Of a stretch of 64,000 bases of DNA, positions 48,501 to 59,693 are shown piece after piece. The translations under genes and the position numbers were made by a program. This DNA is from Parapristionchus giblindavisi (Eukaryota; Nematoda; Chromadorea; Rhabditida; Diplogasteridae). How positions within the stretch are numbered: position 1 is the stretch's first letter; the number at the start of each line of letters is the position of its first letter. The notes under the pieces are model-generated. The model worked only from the letters and a program-made list of their open reading frames with translations, was not told where the DNA came from and did no database searches. The DNA is taken from positions 447,001-511,000 of the forward strand of contig CALSFV010000281.1 in NCBI GenBank assembly GCA_943737045.1, in the 5' to 3' direction.

Positions 48501-51500
48501 TTGCGATTGAAGTGAGAGTTGTTGGTTATCTGTATGTTGATCGTCCATTATGTGTCATCGATGCAGAGAAGGATTAGCTGCACCATAAGCAGCGAATAAG
48601 AGTGATAAGATGGAGGAGATTGTGGAGATTAGTGCTGATATTGATTCTTTGTGAGTGGAATCTGTTACAGATGCATAAGCAATCGATACTTGCAACATAT
48701 TATTATTGTTATTAATTATTATTATAATTATATCGGACATCGATTTACGCCCTTTGTAACCCCCCCCCCCCAATCTGGAGAATCAATATAATATCATGTT
48801 CTTTTTCTCTTTAAATTATCACATGTCTCGTTGCGCATCGGGAGTAGATAAATTAAAAATTAATTAATACTGTAGCGTGTAGTTTGCTATGATATTGCTC
48901 ATATGAAAGCTTGAATGCCCTACAAACCAATCAAGAAATGAATGAATGAGTTATGGAATCAAGGAGTGATAAGAAGAAAATTGTAGAGATTAGCTGATAT
49001 TGGCACCCATTGTCACACTTGACATATGAATCCGCCACATTTCAGTGATCAGTAATAATCTGTTCAGAAATTGCGAAGATAAAGAAAAAATAGAGGGAAA
49101 CTCCTCTTTTTACACGCCCTCGCCTCTTTTTTTAAACATATCTGGACAGTATTATATTTCAGCAATCACTGCGATACATGAAATGGAGACAATCAATATA
49201 GTTGAGAGAAAAAAATCTAAATATTTATATATTTGCAGCCATCAGTCGGTGCTGTATCGGTGAAGGATGGAAGTGCCACAACCTCATTCACCGTCTCCGG
49301 ATTCACCGCGAATGGTCGCGTACTCGTTGGAGGAAAGGCTGTTGCCAATGTTGAAGTGCTCCTTGATGGAAAGGTATTGCAGATTTCATTATAGTTTTGG
49401 TGTTCACAATCACTATGAATCATGAACTATTATCGGATGAAAAATATTTAAAAAAATGAAGTTCTCTGTCTAAATTATAATGGCCGTAGAGTAAATCTCG
49501 TCCCTGTCACTTTCAGTTATTTTCAATGTGTTTACCAGTTTTGTTGGCTAATGTTGATAATTGATATTTCATATTACAAATAAACCGTTAAATTTCACTG
49601 TCATCAATAATAATAATAATAATATCTCCTTGTAGGTATTGACATCAACCGATGCCTCCGGCCTCTACGCTCTTCCCTCGCTTCGTGATGGTCTCTACTC
49701 TCTCACTGCACGCGCCCCTCACATCAAATTCGCCACCCATGATAATGTGCCCCTCAGCATTGCCACTAGAGCCATCCCCAATATCACTGTCGAAGGGTAC
49801 GGTAGTTATCTATCGAATGATTGAAGTTATTGATTTTTCAACTGTTCTTTTCCAGATTCGAAGTGTGCGGAAAGGTGGAGAAGGGCTCGGATGGAACATA
49901 CGAGAAGCTTTCACTGACTAGCAAGGTTGGTATTTCTTTTAAAGGCACACCCCAAGCTAGCTTTACTCTCCGCATTGGCAATATTCTCTCCCAGACAAAG
50001 AAAGCGAGAGAGTATGACCGGAGAGTTTCAAATTTGCTCGAGGTGGCACTTTAAATAGTAATCACGATTATAATGATTTTATTTTGTTCCGCTTTCTAGG
50101 ACAAGTCCGGCAACATCCAATCGATTCGCCCTGATGCCTCTGGTGAATTCTGCAAGCTCGTCCCACCCGGAACCTACACTCTCGGAGTACGGTAGTTTGG
50201 ATATATTGATTGGAATGATACTATTAATTGAATTTGTTGTATACTGTAACCATACATTTTCAAACCCCAACAATGTCGCTATCTGACCAGTTTCAAAATT
50301 TGAAAAATCTGACCAGTATTTCGAGAATGGTCAAGTTTCGCGCATGAGACGAGTTATGAGAGAAAGAAATAATTTATTTGTTATGAAAACATATAATAAA
50401 GATTGAACTTGAATGAGATTTGTTGTGAATTAATGTGATAAAGTTTGAAATTGATACGAGATCTTTCATATGAAGGACTATTGAATTGAAAGAATATAAA
50501 AAATAAAAAAAGTAAAAGAGAAATAAATAGAGAAGGAGAAGAGGGAAGAGAGGTAGAAGTGTTGTCAGATTACGGTACGTAGAGTTAGGTCAGATGTGTG
50601 ATCTGTTATTTGAATTTTTAATATCGTTTAATTTAAAAGTCGGTTTTACGTATGTTTCTTTGCGTCATGACGATCATTAAGAGAACTAGAAATGTTTAAA
50701 ATATAAATTGGACACTAACGTTAGTTATTCATTGAGTTTAGTGCCAAAACGCCCAATGGCCCACAGCGTTTCTTTACAACAGTGAGAGCGCGCATTGAAA
50801 TTTTGGCAAAATGCCAAAAAAAAATTACGGTATGACTGCACCGTGGTGTGGCTCTCGTCGTCTGCGTCTCTCACTTTTGCGTGCTCTCTCTCTTTTTCGC
50901 TCTACCTTTTTCTCTGTTACACCATGAGCGCTCTCGAAACGCTGTGTGGTCCAATGTACGACATTACCATAGTATTGTTGGACAATTGTTTGTAGGCAGT
51001 TAGTTCACTTATTTCGAATCGTTTTTAAAAAAATTTTTTTTCCAAAATGTGTAGAATTGCCTGAACTTTCACTTTATGTGCATTAGAAAAATAAATAAAA
51101 ATGATTTGAGCTCATACGTTCATTTTAAACATCAAAACTGGTCAGATTATGGTATTTGGGAAGATGTGAGAGCAACGAAATATTTTTTTCCTACTTATTC
51201 GTGGTCATAATTAATTATAAGAACAAGAACTGCACTCGAAACTGCCTCCAAGTAGTCATTTCAGATTTAGAAAGGTAAACAAGTGATCAGATCTTGTATT
51301 TGATAAGATGTTACATCCGTGAAATATTTTTTTCATGCTCTTTCGTGCTTATATTTAATAATGAAAACAAGAACTGCACTCGAAACTGCCTCCAAGTAGT
51401 CCTTTCAGATTTAGAAAGGTAAACAAGTGGTCAGATCTTGTATTTGATAAGATGTGACATCCGTGAAATATTTTTTTCCTACTTATTCGTGCTCATAATT

Positions 51501-54500
51501 AATGATAAAAACAAGAACTGTGCGTAAATGTGCCAAGTAGTAATTTCAGATATTCAAATACTTGTGCTTCTGAGAATGTTGATAGGCACATTTATCAATG
51601 AATATCAAATTTTAGTGTTGAATTTACATTTTAAAAATCCATTATTCTCTTAATGATCATATGTGAAGTAATGAAACAAACTGAAATCGGGGATGTGCCT
51701 ACCAACATTCTCAAAAAATTGAATATAAGAAATTGCTTGTTGGAGGCATATTTACTCACATTCTTTTACTTTGATAATTATTTATGAGCACGAATAAGTA
51801 GAAAAATATATATTTCAATAACACATCTTTTCAAATGTCAGCTCTGATCAGTTTTGTGGCTTTAAATGACCGTATGAGTTCAAATAGTTTTTATTCTATT
51901 TTATTTTTTGTACTTGGAAATAAACTTCATCATCTTCTTCAACGACAAGTAGAAGAATTATCGATCGACCGTTGGTGCACATTTCTCAATAACCAACTTT
52001 ACTGTCCAATTTACAGTTCAAAAATTGATAGCCCTCTTAGTGATCATATTTGACGTAAAGAAGGATAAGTAAATCACAGTTTTAATGCTATTATCAGTAA
52101 TTATCATTGTACAACTCTAGCAAATCTTCTAGCTATCTTCCTTCTTCTCCCTTTTTACCTTTTATAGCACGGTGTGACACACCTACCGGAGAAAAGAGTG
52201 GGCGGAAGTTTAAACTTTTAGCGCATACCGTATACAGAAAACCAAAAGCGTAGTTCGTGATCACGAAGGCATTTCCGTATAAGAAAAAAATACAGATTTG
52301 AAAAAATTCGCGCCAATCCTGAATCATGAAAAAGAACAATCTTACAGTAATTAGTAAGTATTGAAAAATCCTGATTAATGCCTGAATTCTGCAGGAATTG
52401 TTGTTGGGTCTCACAGCGAATAGAAAGAAAAAGCGAGAGCGCAGACATGTCAGACACTTTTTGTCTGCTAATTCTGTCGCCGATCGATTTCTCTTATTGT
52501 GTCATACCGTGTATTTCGCAATTCTTTATATTCTTTCAATTCAATAGTCCTTCATATGCACGAACACAAACCTTTATTACAGCTCATGATAAATCTATAT
52601 CACATCAGTTCACAATAAAACTATTTCAATTTTAATCTTTATCACATTAATTTTTAAAAAATCAATTCTCTATTTCTTTCTCCACTTGTCTCGTCCCTTT
52701 CGTGCACTTGATCATCCTGGAAAAAAAACTACTGTAGGGGAAAACGAGCTTTCGTAAACCACTCTATTAAATAACATGCTAACAATAAGCTGCCGAAAAA
52801 TACTCTGAGCATTAGTTTATTTGCCCTTATAATGCACATTTGCTTTACGTGCCTACTACGGTGGCGAGAACCACTCCGCAATTTTAGGAGGGCCAATAAT
52901 TTGGTCGAAGTGGGGCCAATAATTTGGTGGATCGTAAAAGTTGACTCTAAAATTTGGCTACCAGACAAGCCCCACTTTTAAAGTTGAGTAAATAATTTGG
53001 TGGTTGAGCCAATAATTTGGTTCGAAGTGGGGCTAAAATTTTATAATAAAATAACAGCCCCACTTCGAACCAAATTATTGGCTCAACCACCAAATTATTG
53101 ACCCAACTTAAAAGTGGGGCTTGTCTGGTAGCCAAATTTTAGGCACCCAAAAATGTTCGACCAAATTATTGGCCCACCTAAAATTGCGGAGCAGTCACTA
53201 GTCACTAAATATTATCTCTCTCCAACTAGTGCGCAATCTTTTCCACTCTCTCTGATACTCTTCTGTCCCCTGTGGCAGCCGTGCGTTGGGGTCACGGTTG
53301 AGTAGAAATATTACTCTTTTTCTACTCTTTGTTTTTTTTCTCGGCTCTAAGTAATCAAAATTTGCAAATCTATATAATTTTGGAATCTACAAATCAAGGG
53401 CTATTCTACAAGCCTAAAATTGATTGCAAAAGGACAATTTTAAATTTCTTCAATTTTTCAAGTCATGCATTGCAGTAAATATTTTATTAAAGTAATTCGA
53501 ATAACAATGAAAAATACAAAAAAGAAAATATAAAAATATTAATAAAGGAAATAAATTATATTATCGTCCGATTCCGATCCGATTTGAAAGAATGCATACA
53601 CGAAAAATTGAAAAAAAGTGTTCTTTGACAGTCAATTGCAGACTTGGTAAATAGCTCTTAGCTTGTAGATTTCAAACATATTCAGATTTACAAATTTCGA
53701 ATACTTATAGCCGAGAAATCCCAAAAGGAGTAGAAAAAGAGTAGCTGAAAATAAGTCACTAATGTTGCGATGATCTCATCACTACTAACCGTCGCGCGAG
53801 AGGTCGTAAATGTGCCTCTCTCGGTTGTGTAGAGAGAGACTGTTACTAGGGCTAGTAAGTAGTGACTGGTTCTCTCCACCCTAGTGCCTACGCCGTAACC
53901 TCCGCCGTAAGGACAGAGGAGGTTACGGCGTAGGCACGCAAGGCAAATGTAACGAATGGTAGGACACTCATAGACTTATTTATACTGCAGCGGTATTACT
54001 TATTTATACCGTATTTAAAGTGCATGCATACTAATTCTTGTGCATCTATTAATAATATTAATTTAACTATATAGTTTTCTTTCGTCTCATTTTGGACACC
54101 ACTCCTTCGTACCATTCATTCAGAGATCAAAAGAAACCGAAATGCGACTCCCCTGAATTTTGCCAATCAAGGATATTTCGAAAAAAAAAACAAAAAAAAA
54201 AAAAACAATATTTGCTCTTTCGAAAATATCAATGCGCTAAAGTTTACTATTGATATATTGAAACGGAAGAATTGCAAATTTGTTTCGGGGAAGTATCTGC
54301 AAAAATTTATTTCGAGAAAGTATAGGAAAAGCGAAAAACTAAAAATGCACATCTCTGCTGCCAATAGGGCAAATATTGATAAGTGGTTTACCACAATTTG
54401 TTTGCTTATTCGTTCGGGTTTTGACCACTTTTCTATGTTTATGTCACTCCTATCTTGTCGTAAAAACGTTATCACGTTATTTACGTGAAAATAAGCGAAA

Positions 54501-56798
54501 AATAAGCGATTTTTGACAAATCTGACCAGTTTTAAAATTTTTGGTGAAATCTGACCAGTTGGCGGAGCCAAAAATTGTTGGTCTTAGCATAATGTATGAC
54601 TGTAACTCGTTGCAGCCTCTCTCATCCGAATCGTCACTGTCGCCTCAGAGCATGCCTATTGACCTAAGGTTTTAAATTATACTTATTTAATTATTTAAAT
54701 ATAATAATAATATTCATATTATGCTAATATCTATATTATATTATTTATATTATTTTTATAATATGCTTAATTATATTTAAGTTTAATAATTTAATTGCTT
54801 AGATCGTCACCTGAAATCGGCGTGATTTTCACTCATTTCAAGACCGATCTCGAAGTTAAAGTCACTTGTCTCGGTTGGTTTGTTTGTCTATTTAGATATT
54901 CATTTATTTATTTCAAACCAATCAATCAATATTCCAGCCGCGTGTGAAACTCAGCAACTGACTCTCATCTCTTCTCGTGGAGTGAAGACCCATGCTCGTG
55001 GCTCGGACCATTTTCTCTTCAAGGATGTCTCACCTGGAAAATACACTGGTAAGTATACTGTAGTCGTAGGCAGTAAATCGATCAATAAAGTGAATTGGCG
55101 ATACCAGGCACAATATTTTTCACTGTTTACGATCCTTAGTGTACTGTGGTGCACTCGATAATACAGTATTACTATCAATAGTATGCAATCTACTTACTGT
55201 ATGATCTGTGTACGGTACGACCAATAACATACCGTAATCCGGATCAATAACATACCGGTATCTGTGCGTATTTGCAGTGAAGGTAGCCGAGGGTGGTCGT
55301 TATTGCTGGAAGAAGGACGAAATGAACGTTGTCGTCGAGCAAACTCGTCCCATTCCTGTCTCATTCGAGCAGTCTGGAGTCAACGCTTTCGTCGTACTCT
55401 CACATCCTGCCAAGATTGTTGGTTTATTGATTGATTCTTTTGATTTATTGATTTGTATTCCCGTATTATTGATTAAATTGTTTGAGGATTGGGAGCACGC
55501 TGAAGAAGCGGTCGTCAAGGGAGTAACGAATGGAAAGAAGGGACTGAATACGATCTGTCTGCCCACTGCTGGAACGTACAAGATGAAGGTTTGATCTTTG
55601 ATCTTTGATTTGTTGATCTTTGATTTTCAGCTCTCATCGTGCATGGCTTTCGACAAGCCAACGCTCACACTTACCGTCCCCTCGGATGCACGCATCGAAG
55701 CCTACGCTGTCAGTGCTTCTGTCGATGGAAAGATTGCTGGAGTCGTGGCTCCTGGCACGAAAGTGGAAATCAAGTACTGTAGTTTGGGAGATTGTATTGA
55801 TTATTTATCAGAGACGATAAACTAATCGATTTCAGGTCTGAAGGAGGCGTACGTGAGGTTACGGTAGATGCTTCTGGCGCTTTCTCCTTCCAAGAGCCCC
55901 TTACTTCTAATGGGCAATCGGTTAGTTAATAATAATAATAATAATAATAATATAAAAAATATTTATATTTAAAACAATATTACGATTGTAGATATCCGTA
56001 AGACCAATCTCGACCACTCATCTATTCGCTCCACTCTCGCACACATTCATCTTCGATGGAGAATGCATCAAGAATGTCGTCTCGTTTGAGTCTGCTAAGG
56101 TTTTAATATCAAATTATTATAGTTTTAAAATATTAAGTATTAAATCTTCAGTATTAAAATGATTAGAGGCCGTTTGCCATGCATTCGGCCTCATTGTTTT
56201 TGTTTTCTTTATAGTTTTTCTGTCTGACAACTTCATTGCACTCTACAAAATTCGTTTTTACTTTTATTATTATCATTTAAGGGTATCTTCATCGATGGTA
56301 CCGTATCCCCTCCAGTGGCCGATGTGGAGATCACAGCAGTGCACAAGAAGGACGCCAATGTTGTCATCAAGACGAAGACTAATGCTGCTGGCTCCTATCG
56401 GTATCTATTTTATTACCAATCTATTTCTGATAAATTGTTATGTTTAAATAATCTTCTCGTATAAAATATCCATGCAACATGAATTCGCCTAGTAGGCGAA
56501 TTCATGTTGCATGGACTACCCATTTTTTGGCCTTTTGCTCTTCCGGCTACCAGCCTTATTCATTTGCCGAAACTTTTGCAGTATCGGCCCAGTTCGTGTT
56601 GCCGAGGATCTCGCCATCACTGCACACAAGGTTTGGAATATATTGATTTATTGATTATCGATTGATTTTGATCTATCATTGATCACCTTCAGGACGGATA
56701 CGCATTCACTGCTGGAAAACGCCACGGAGATATGACTAGCGTCAAGCTCAGTCAACTCACGCTCACTTTTGTATGTTTAATATTATTATTTATTATTA

Positions 56799-56843
<45 letters not shown>

Positions 56844-59349
56844 TAAATTTAGGAGGACAAGGCAACCGGACAGCGTCTGAACGAGGTGATGTTGTACGTG
56901 AGAGGAGGAGCAGGAGAGAAGAAGAACGCCCATCACACGGTGGAGAAGGATGGACAGATTAAGCTGGCTGCACTGGTGTGATAATTAATAATAATAATTT
57001 TACATTACATTTACTACACATTTATCAAGAGTTCACATATACGAGGACTCTGGTGTGCATGGAATTCCTATTCTTGCACTTATTCTTGCAATGTTAGCTT
57101 CGCAAAGTTGCATCCAACTGTCTTCCGACAGATAATAATAATAATAATACTTTATTATGCAGGCGCATAAATAAAATTACATATTAAACAAAGATAAGAA
57201 AAAAGGACATTATGTTATCGTAGAATTGAGAAGTCGCGAAACGACAAAAGAGGATGATAGATTTTATTATTATGCTACTATAAAATATGATTTATAGTGG
57301 TTTTTTCTTATTCAGTTGTAAGAAATGAACAGAACGTAGTATCTGGTATTCTCAAAGCGATAAACCCTTGAAATGTGCTGATCGAAAAGTACACAGTGCA
57401 TTCTACGATGAATAATGTAATGATTTTACAATGGAAAATGATTGGCTCCAATATATTATTCGTAATTATTAATCGATCATATTAATTAAGGCTCCGGGCA
57501 CCTTCATCCGTGCTGTCCTACAAGAGTACGAATTCGATCCCTCAACCATTACTGTGGCCATGAAGGAAGGAGAACATGATGAGAAGATTATCAAGGGAAC
57601 ACGAGTGGCTTACAGGTATGGTCTACGGAGAGCATTGAACATTATATTGAAAAGATATGGCATATCCCTTTATGTCATATCGGTGAAACGAGAAACTAAC
57701 TGGCGCGGTGTTAGAACAAAATAAGGGAACACGAGTGGCTTATAGCTATTATTTTATTTATTTATTTGATACACCCGTGACAGGTGCGACAAAAATATAG
57801 AAGTGATAGGAGAAAAGACGTTAATAATTATTAAAATGTACATATAAGTGCTGTGCTATCCACTATGCGGTTTTATGGTGGCTTGTAAATATTAGGTATG
57901 GTCTATTTGATCTATTGTAACACAACGGATAAAGGTACGACATATCTATATATGTCATATGGGTGAAACTGGAAACTAACTGCTCAGTGTTATATTTTTT
58001 CAATTCAATTCTGTTTTGCTCTCATGTTGATTCATTCGTTCATATATTGATAACATCTGTATTGCATTGTTGTTAGTAGTAGAAATGGGTCTTTTAATAA
58101 TAATAAAAATAAATACCAATAAATCGTTGTTTCCAGTGCATACGGTCTGGTACGCGAGATGGGAGGCAATCCGGTGTCCGGAGTGACGGTCGAGGCCCTA
58201 TCCGAACAGTGTGATCAACACCAGATCGTCACTACAACTGTCGCAGATGGATCATTCCGAGTGAGAGCACTCAAACCCGGATGCAGCTATAGGTAACTTT
58301 TGTGTGCAGTGCTCTAAAGTCATGAGAAAAATAATAGAACAGGCGAGACAGTGAGTAAAATGAAGAGAGCTTTCTATGATTTTTTCTTTTTTTTTTTGAA
58401 ACTTTCGAACGGCGATCAAGACCACCATCTAGATCATAGGTCGAAAAGTATGTTACAAAGTCATACATTTTCGTTGCCGTCACCGAATTATTTTTATATA
58501 GTGGGTAAGTTTAGAAAAATCGCTATTTTTCGCTTAAATTGTGATCTTTCACATAAAAATGAGATTTATATAGTGGGTCGACCCGGAAAATGAACCCTAT
58601 TTACTGGGTCAATCCTCACTTTGTGAGGGTATGAAAATGTATGTTACAAAGTACCAAGCCCGACCGGATTTTGAGCTTCAATTTCACAAGAATCGAAAAA
58701 CTTGACCGGATTTTGAGCCAAATTTGCGAAAAATCGAAAAACCTGACCGGATCTTGAGCCAAATTTGCGAAAAAAACGAAAAACCTGACCGGATTTTGAA
58801 AACCGATAACCTAGCTATTCGACCTATGATCTAGATCTATAATATAATATTTTTGTATTCATATAAAAATATAGGTTAATCATCAAGGTCACTCAATGAT
58901 ATTTAATTAATCAACGTCAGTGTGCTATTTTTCAATTTCTATCATCGATGTCAAATGCACAACGTTTGCTTTGTGCTTTTGACACTAATTTAATTTGTTT
59001 CAGTTGAGAATAATTACCATAATATTAACCTTGATAATTTAAGGCAAATCTATGTAAAAGTACATGTCACGTGATTATTTTTAATACTTGAAATAGTAAT
59101 TAACTAAAAATGTGTTTTTTTAATTTAAAAAAAATTAGAATCGCTCTCCGTGGTCAAGATGGCATTGCTCCTCCTCACTGCTTCCCATCCTCATTCTCTG
59201 TCAAGATGACTGCTGAGGACGTTAAGGGACTCGAAATGGTCAGTTTATATATTTAAATATTTTAATCATTATTTAAGTGATCATGCTCCAATAATATGTA
59301 TATTCGATATATCGCTCAGGACACCAACAATTTTATCATTGAACAACAA
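45545..59349 (+). CDS. NOMO (Nodal modulator) homologue, 28 exons, 3' end missing
   Basis: Exons run 45545-45667, 45765-45900, 46070-46192, 46284-46382, 46720-46833, 46879-46964, 47018-47104, 47432-47506, 49239-49373, 49636-49796, 49856-49925, 50100-50186, 54616-54668, 54803-54873, 54938-55048, 55278-55417, 55487-55588, 55631-55773, 55836-55920, 55992-56099, 56282-56400, 56582-56630, 56693-56770, 56853-56975, 57491-57615, 58137-58292, 59139-59238, 59320-59349; all phases agree, 963 residues. A signal peptide (MTSIRVIPLLLAALTATTYA) precedes YSCGGFVRSP, the conserved NOMO start. Repeated beta domains follow (NGYYMIPVYTKGSY, SAYGLVREMGGNPVSGVTV, FRVRALKPGC). NOMO is an ER membrane protein acting with nicalin and the multipass translocon. 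Human NOMO has about 1,222 residues, so the last domain and TM anchor are absent; splicing at CAA/GTATAAG should lead on, otherwise a TAA follows at once. Confidence 0.93.
47170..47342. mobile_element. CACAGTGTTTC-ended MITE
   Basis: Inverted ends CACAGTGTTTC and GAAACACTG in NOMO intron 7; a related copy (CACAGCGTTTC...GAAACGCTGTG) is at 50,762-50,947. The two share the CTGTYACACCATGAKCGCTC segment. Confidence 0.65.
47640..48324 (-). CDS. Secreted cysteine-rich (EB-module-like) protein, 150 aa, antisense in NOMO intron 8
   Basis: Four exons: 48324-48189, 48091-47999, 47926-47834 and 47770-47640, with GT/AG sites and phase 1 at every junction, stop TAA at 47640. A signal peptide (MSTVLITVFIFYLASQNVLS) is followed by about 16 Cys with spacing typical of nematode EB/lustrin-like modules: CDETVSMGKC, NKCSEIGYMCDSHSELCC, GKCQQGFAF, CPLEGAFSCEDDGSC, TCFTPAGVCC. 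Phase-1 exons each carrying a module suggest exon shuffling. Probably an extracellular or cuticle-associated protein. It lies wholly within NOMO intron 8 on the opposite strand. Exact family name uncertain. Confidence 0.8.
49941..50053. mobile_element. AAAGGCACAC hairpin MITE in NOMO intron 11
   Basis: Ends AAAGGCACACCCC and GGTGGCACTTT with paired centre (CTCTCCGCATTGGCA / CCGGAGAG). Same family as 44,338-44,456. Removing it leaves an intron of roughly 60 bp. Confidence 0.65.
50762..50947. mobile_element. CACAGCGTTTC-ended MITE
   Basis: 186 bp, inverted ends CACAGCGTTTC / GAAACGCTGTG; relative of 47,170-47,342. Confidence 0.65.
51170..51540. repeat. Tandem repeat, 144 bp period
   Basis: AAGAACTGCACTCGAAACTG recurs at 51,225 and 51,369, with a diverged third start at 51,513; about 2.5 units with few differences. 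Confidence 0.85.
52857..53883. mobile_element. hAT-like foldback element, third insertion, with nested element
   Basis: Same family as 7374-8102 (ends TACGGTGGCGAGAACCA and TGGTTCTCTCCACCCTA), flanked by a perfect 8 bp repeat GTGCCTAC (52849-52856, 53884-53891). It carries a 318 bp nested element near its left end. Its own copy-specific duplication proves independent transposition. Confidence 0.85.
52874..53191. mobile_element. CTCCGCAATTTTAGG inverted-repeat element nested in a foldback
   Basis: Ends CTCCGCAATTTTAGG and CCTAAAATTGCGGAG, arms continuing as GGGCCAATAATTTGGTCGAA. Comparison with the 7374 copy (GAGAACCAGTCAC) shows the empty site and a 2 bp CA duplication. Confidence 0.75.
53884..53937. 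repeat. Inverted repeat, 20 bp arms
   Basis: GTGCCTACGCCGTAACCTCC and its inverse around a 14 bp loop. It abuts, and includes, the right target duplication of the foldback. Confidence 0.8.
56470..56514. repeat. Perfect 45 bp palindrome in NOMO intron 21
   Basis: Arms of 22 bp (CCATGCAACATGAATTCGCC plus TA and inverse) around one G. Confidence 0.95.
58435..58828. mobile_element. CATAGGTCGAAAAG-type MITE, carrying a nested MITE
   Basis: Ends CATAGGTCGAAAAGT and GCTATTCGACCTATG, flanked by a perfect 8 bp repeat ATCTAGAT. Internal CTGACCGGATTTTGAGCC repeats as at 41,581. It lies in NOMO intron 26. Confidence 0.8.
58462..58643. mobile_element. CATACATT-type MITE nested in another MITE
   Basis: 182 bp, ends CATACATTTTCGTTGCCGTC and GAGGGTATGAAAATGTATG, flanked by TTACAAAGT on both sides (58453-58461, 58644-58652). 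The uninterrupted sequence GATGTTACAAAGTACCAAG exists at 41,597, confirming the empty site. Confidence 0.88.
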
Positions 59350-59693
59350 GTATAAGTGTCTATATTATTGCATGTATTATGGGGGACCCGCTGTTGTCTA
59401 TTGCATTATCCGTATTGATATCGTGATGAGAGATGGGGAAGGGTGTAATAATAGTTTGATGGTGGTGGAAGATGGATTGGAGAGAATATGAGAGAATGGG
59501 GATACATAAATGAAATTGAGCGCGGAATGGAGGAAATTGGATGGAAATACGCAAATACACACTGATATTATAGGGTGGAAGTCGGAAGGGGAAATGTGTA
59601 AATAACAAATAACGGATGGTTAGGGGACATAATGAGGGGGATTTGGAGCAGATAACATATTATTAGGCAAAAGTGGGTGTGATCAGAGTAAAG

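Larger units (their letters stand above)
50251..54598. mobile_element. 4.35 kb hAT-like composite element in NOMO intron 12
   Basis: Ends CATACATTTTCAAACCCCAA and GGTCTTAGCATAATGTATG, both with CTGACCAG just inside. The flanks are a perfect 8 bp repeat ACTGTAAC (50243-50250, 54599-54606). Without it intron 12 would be 73 bp. It contains tandem 144 bp repeats, a CACAGCGTTTC MITE and a foldback element with another nested insertion, and no transposase frame, so it is non-autonomous or decayed. Confidence 0.8.

Noticed and set aside
52133..52635. Overlapping frames on both strands
   Set aside because: They lie inside the transposon in NOMO intron 12 with no motif of a transposase.
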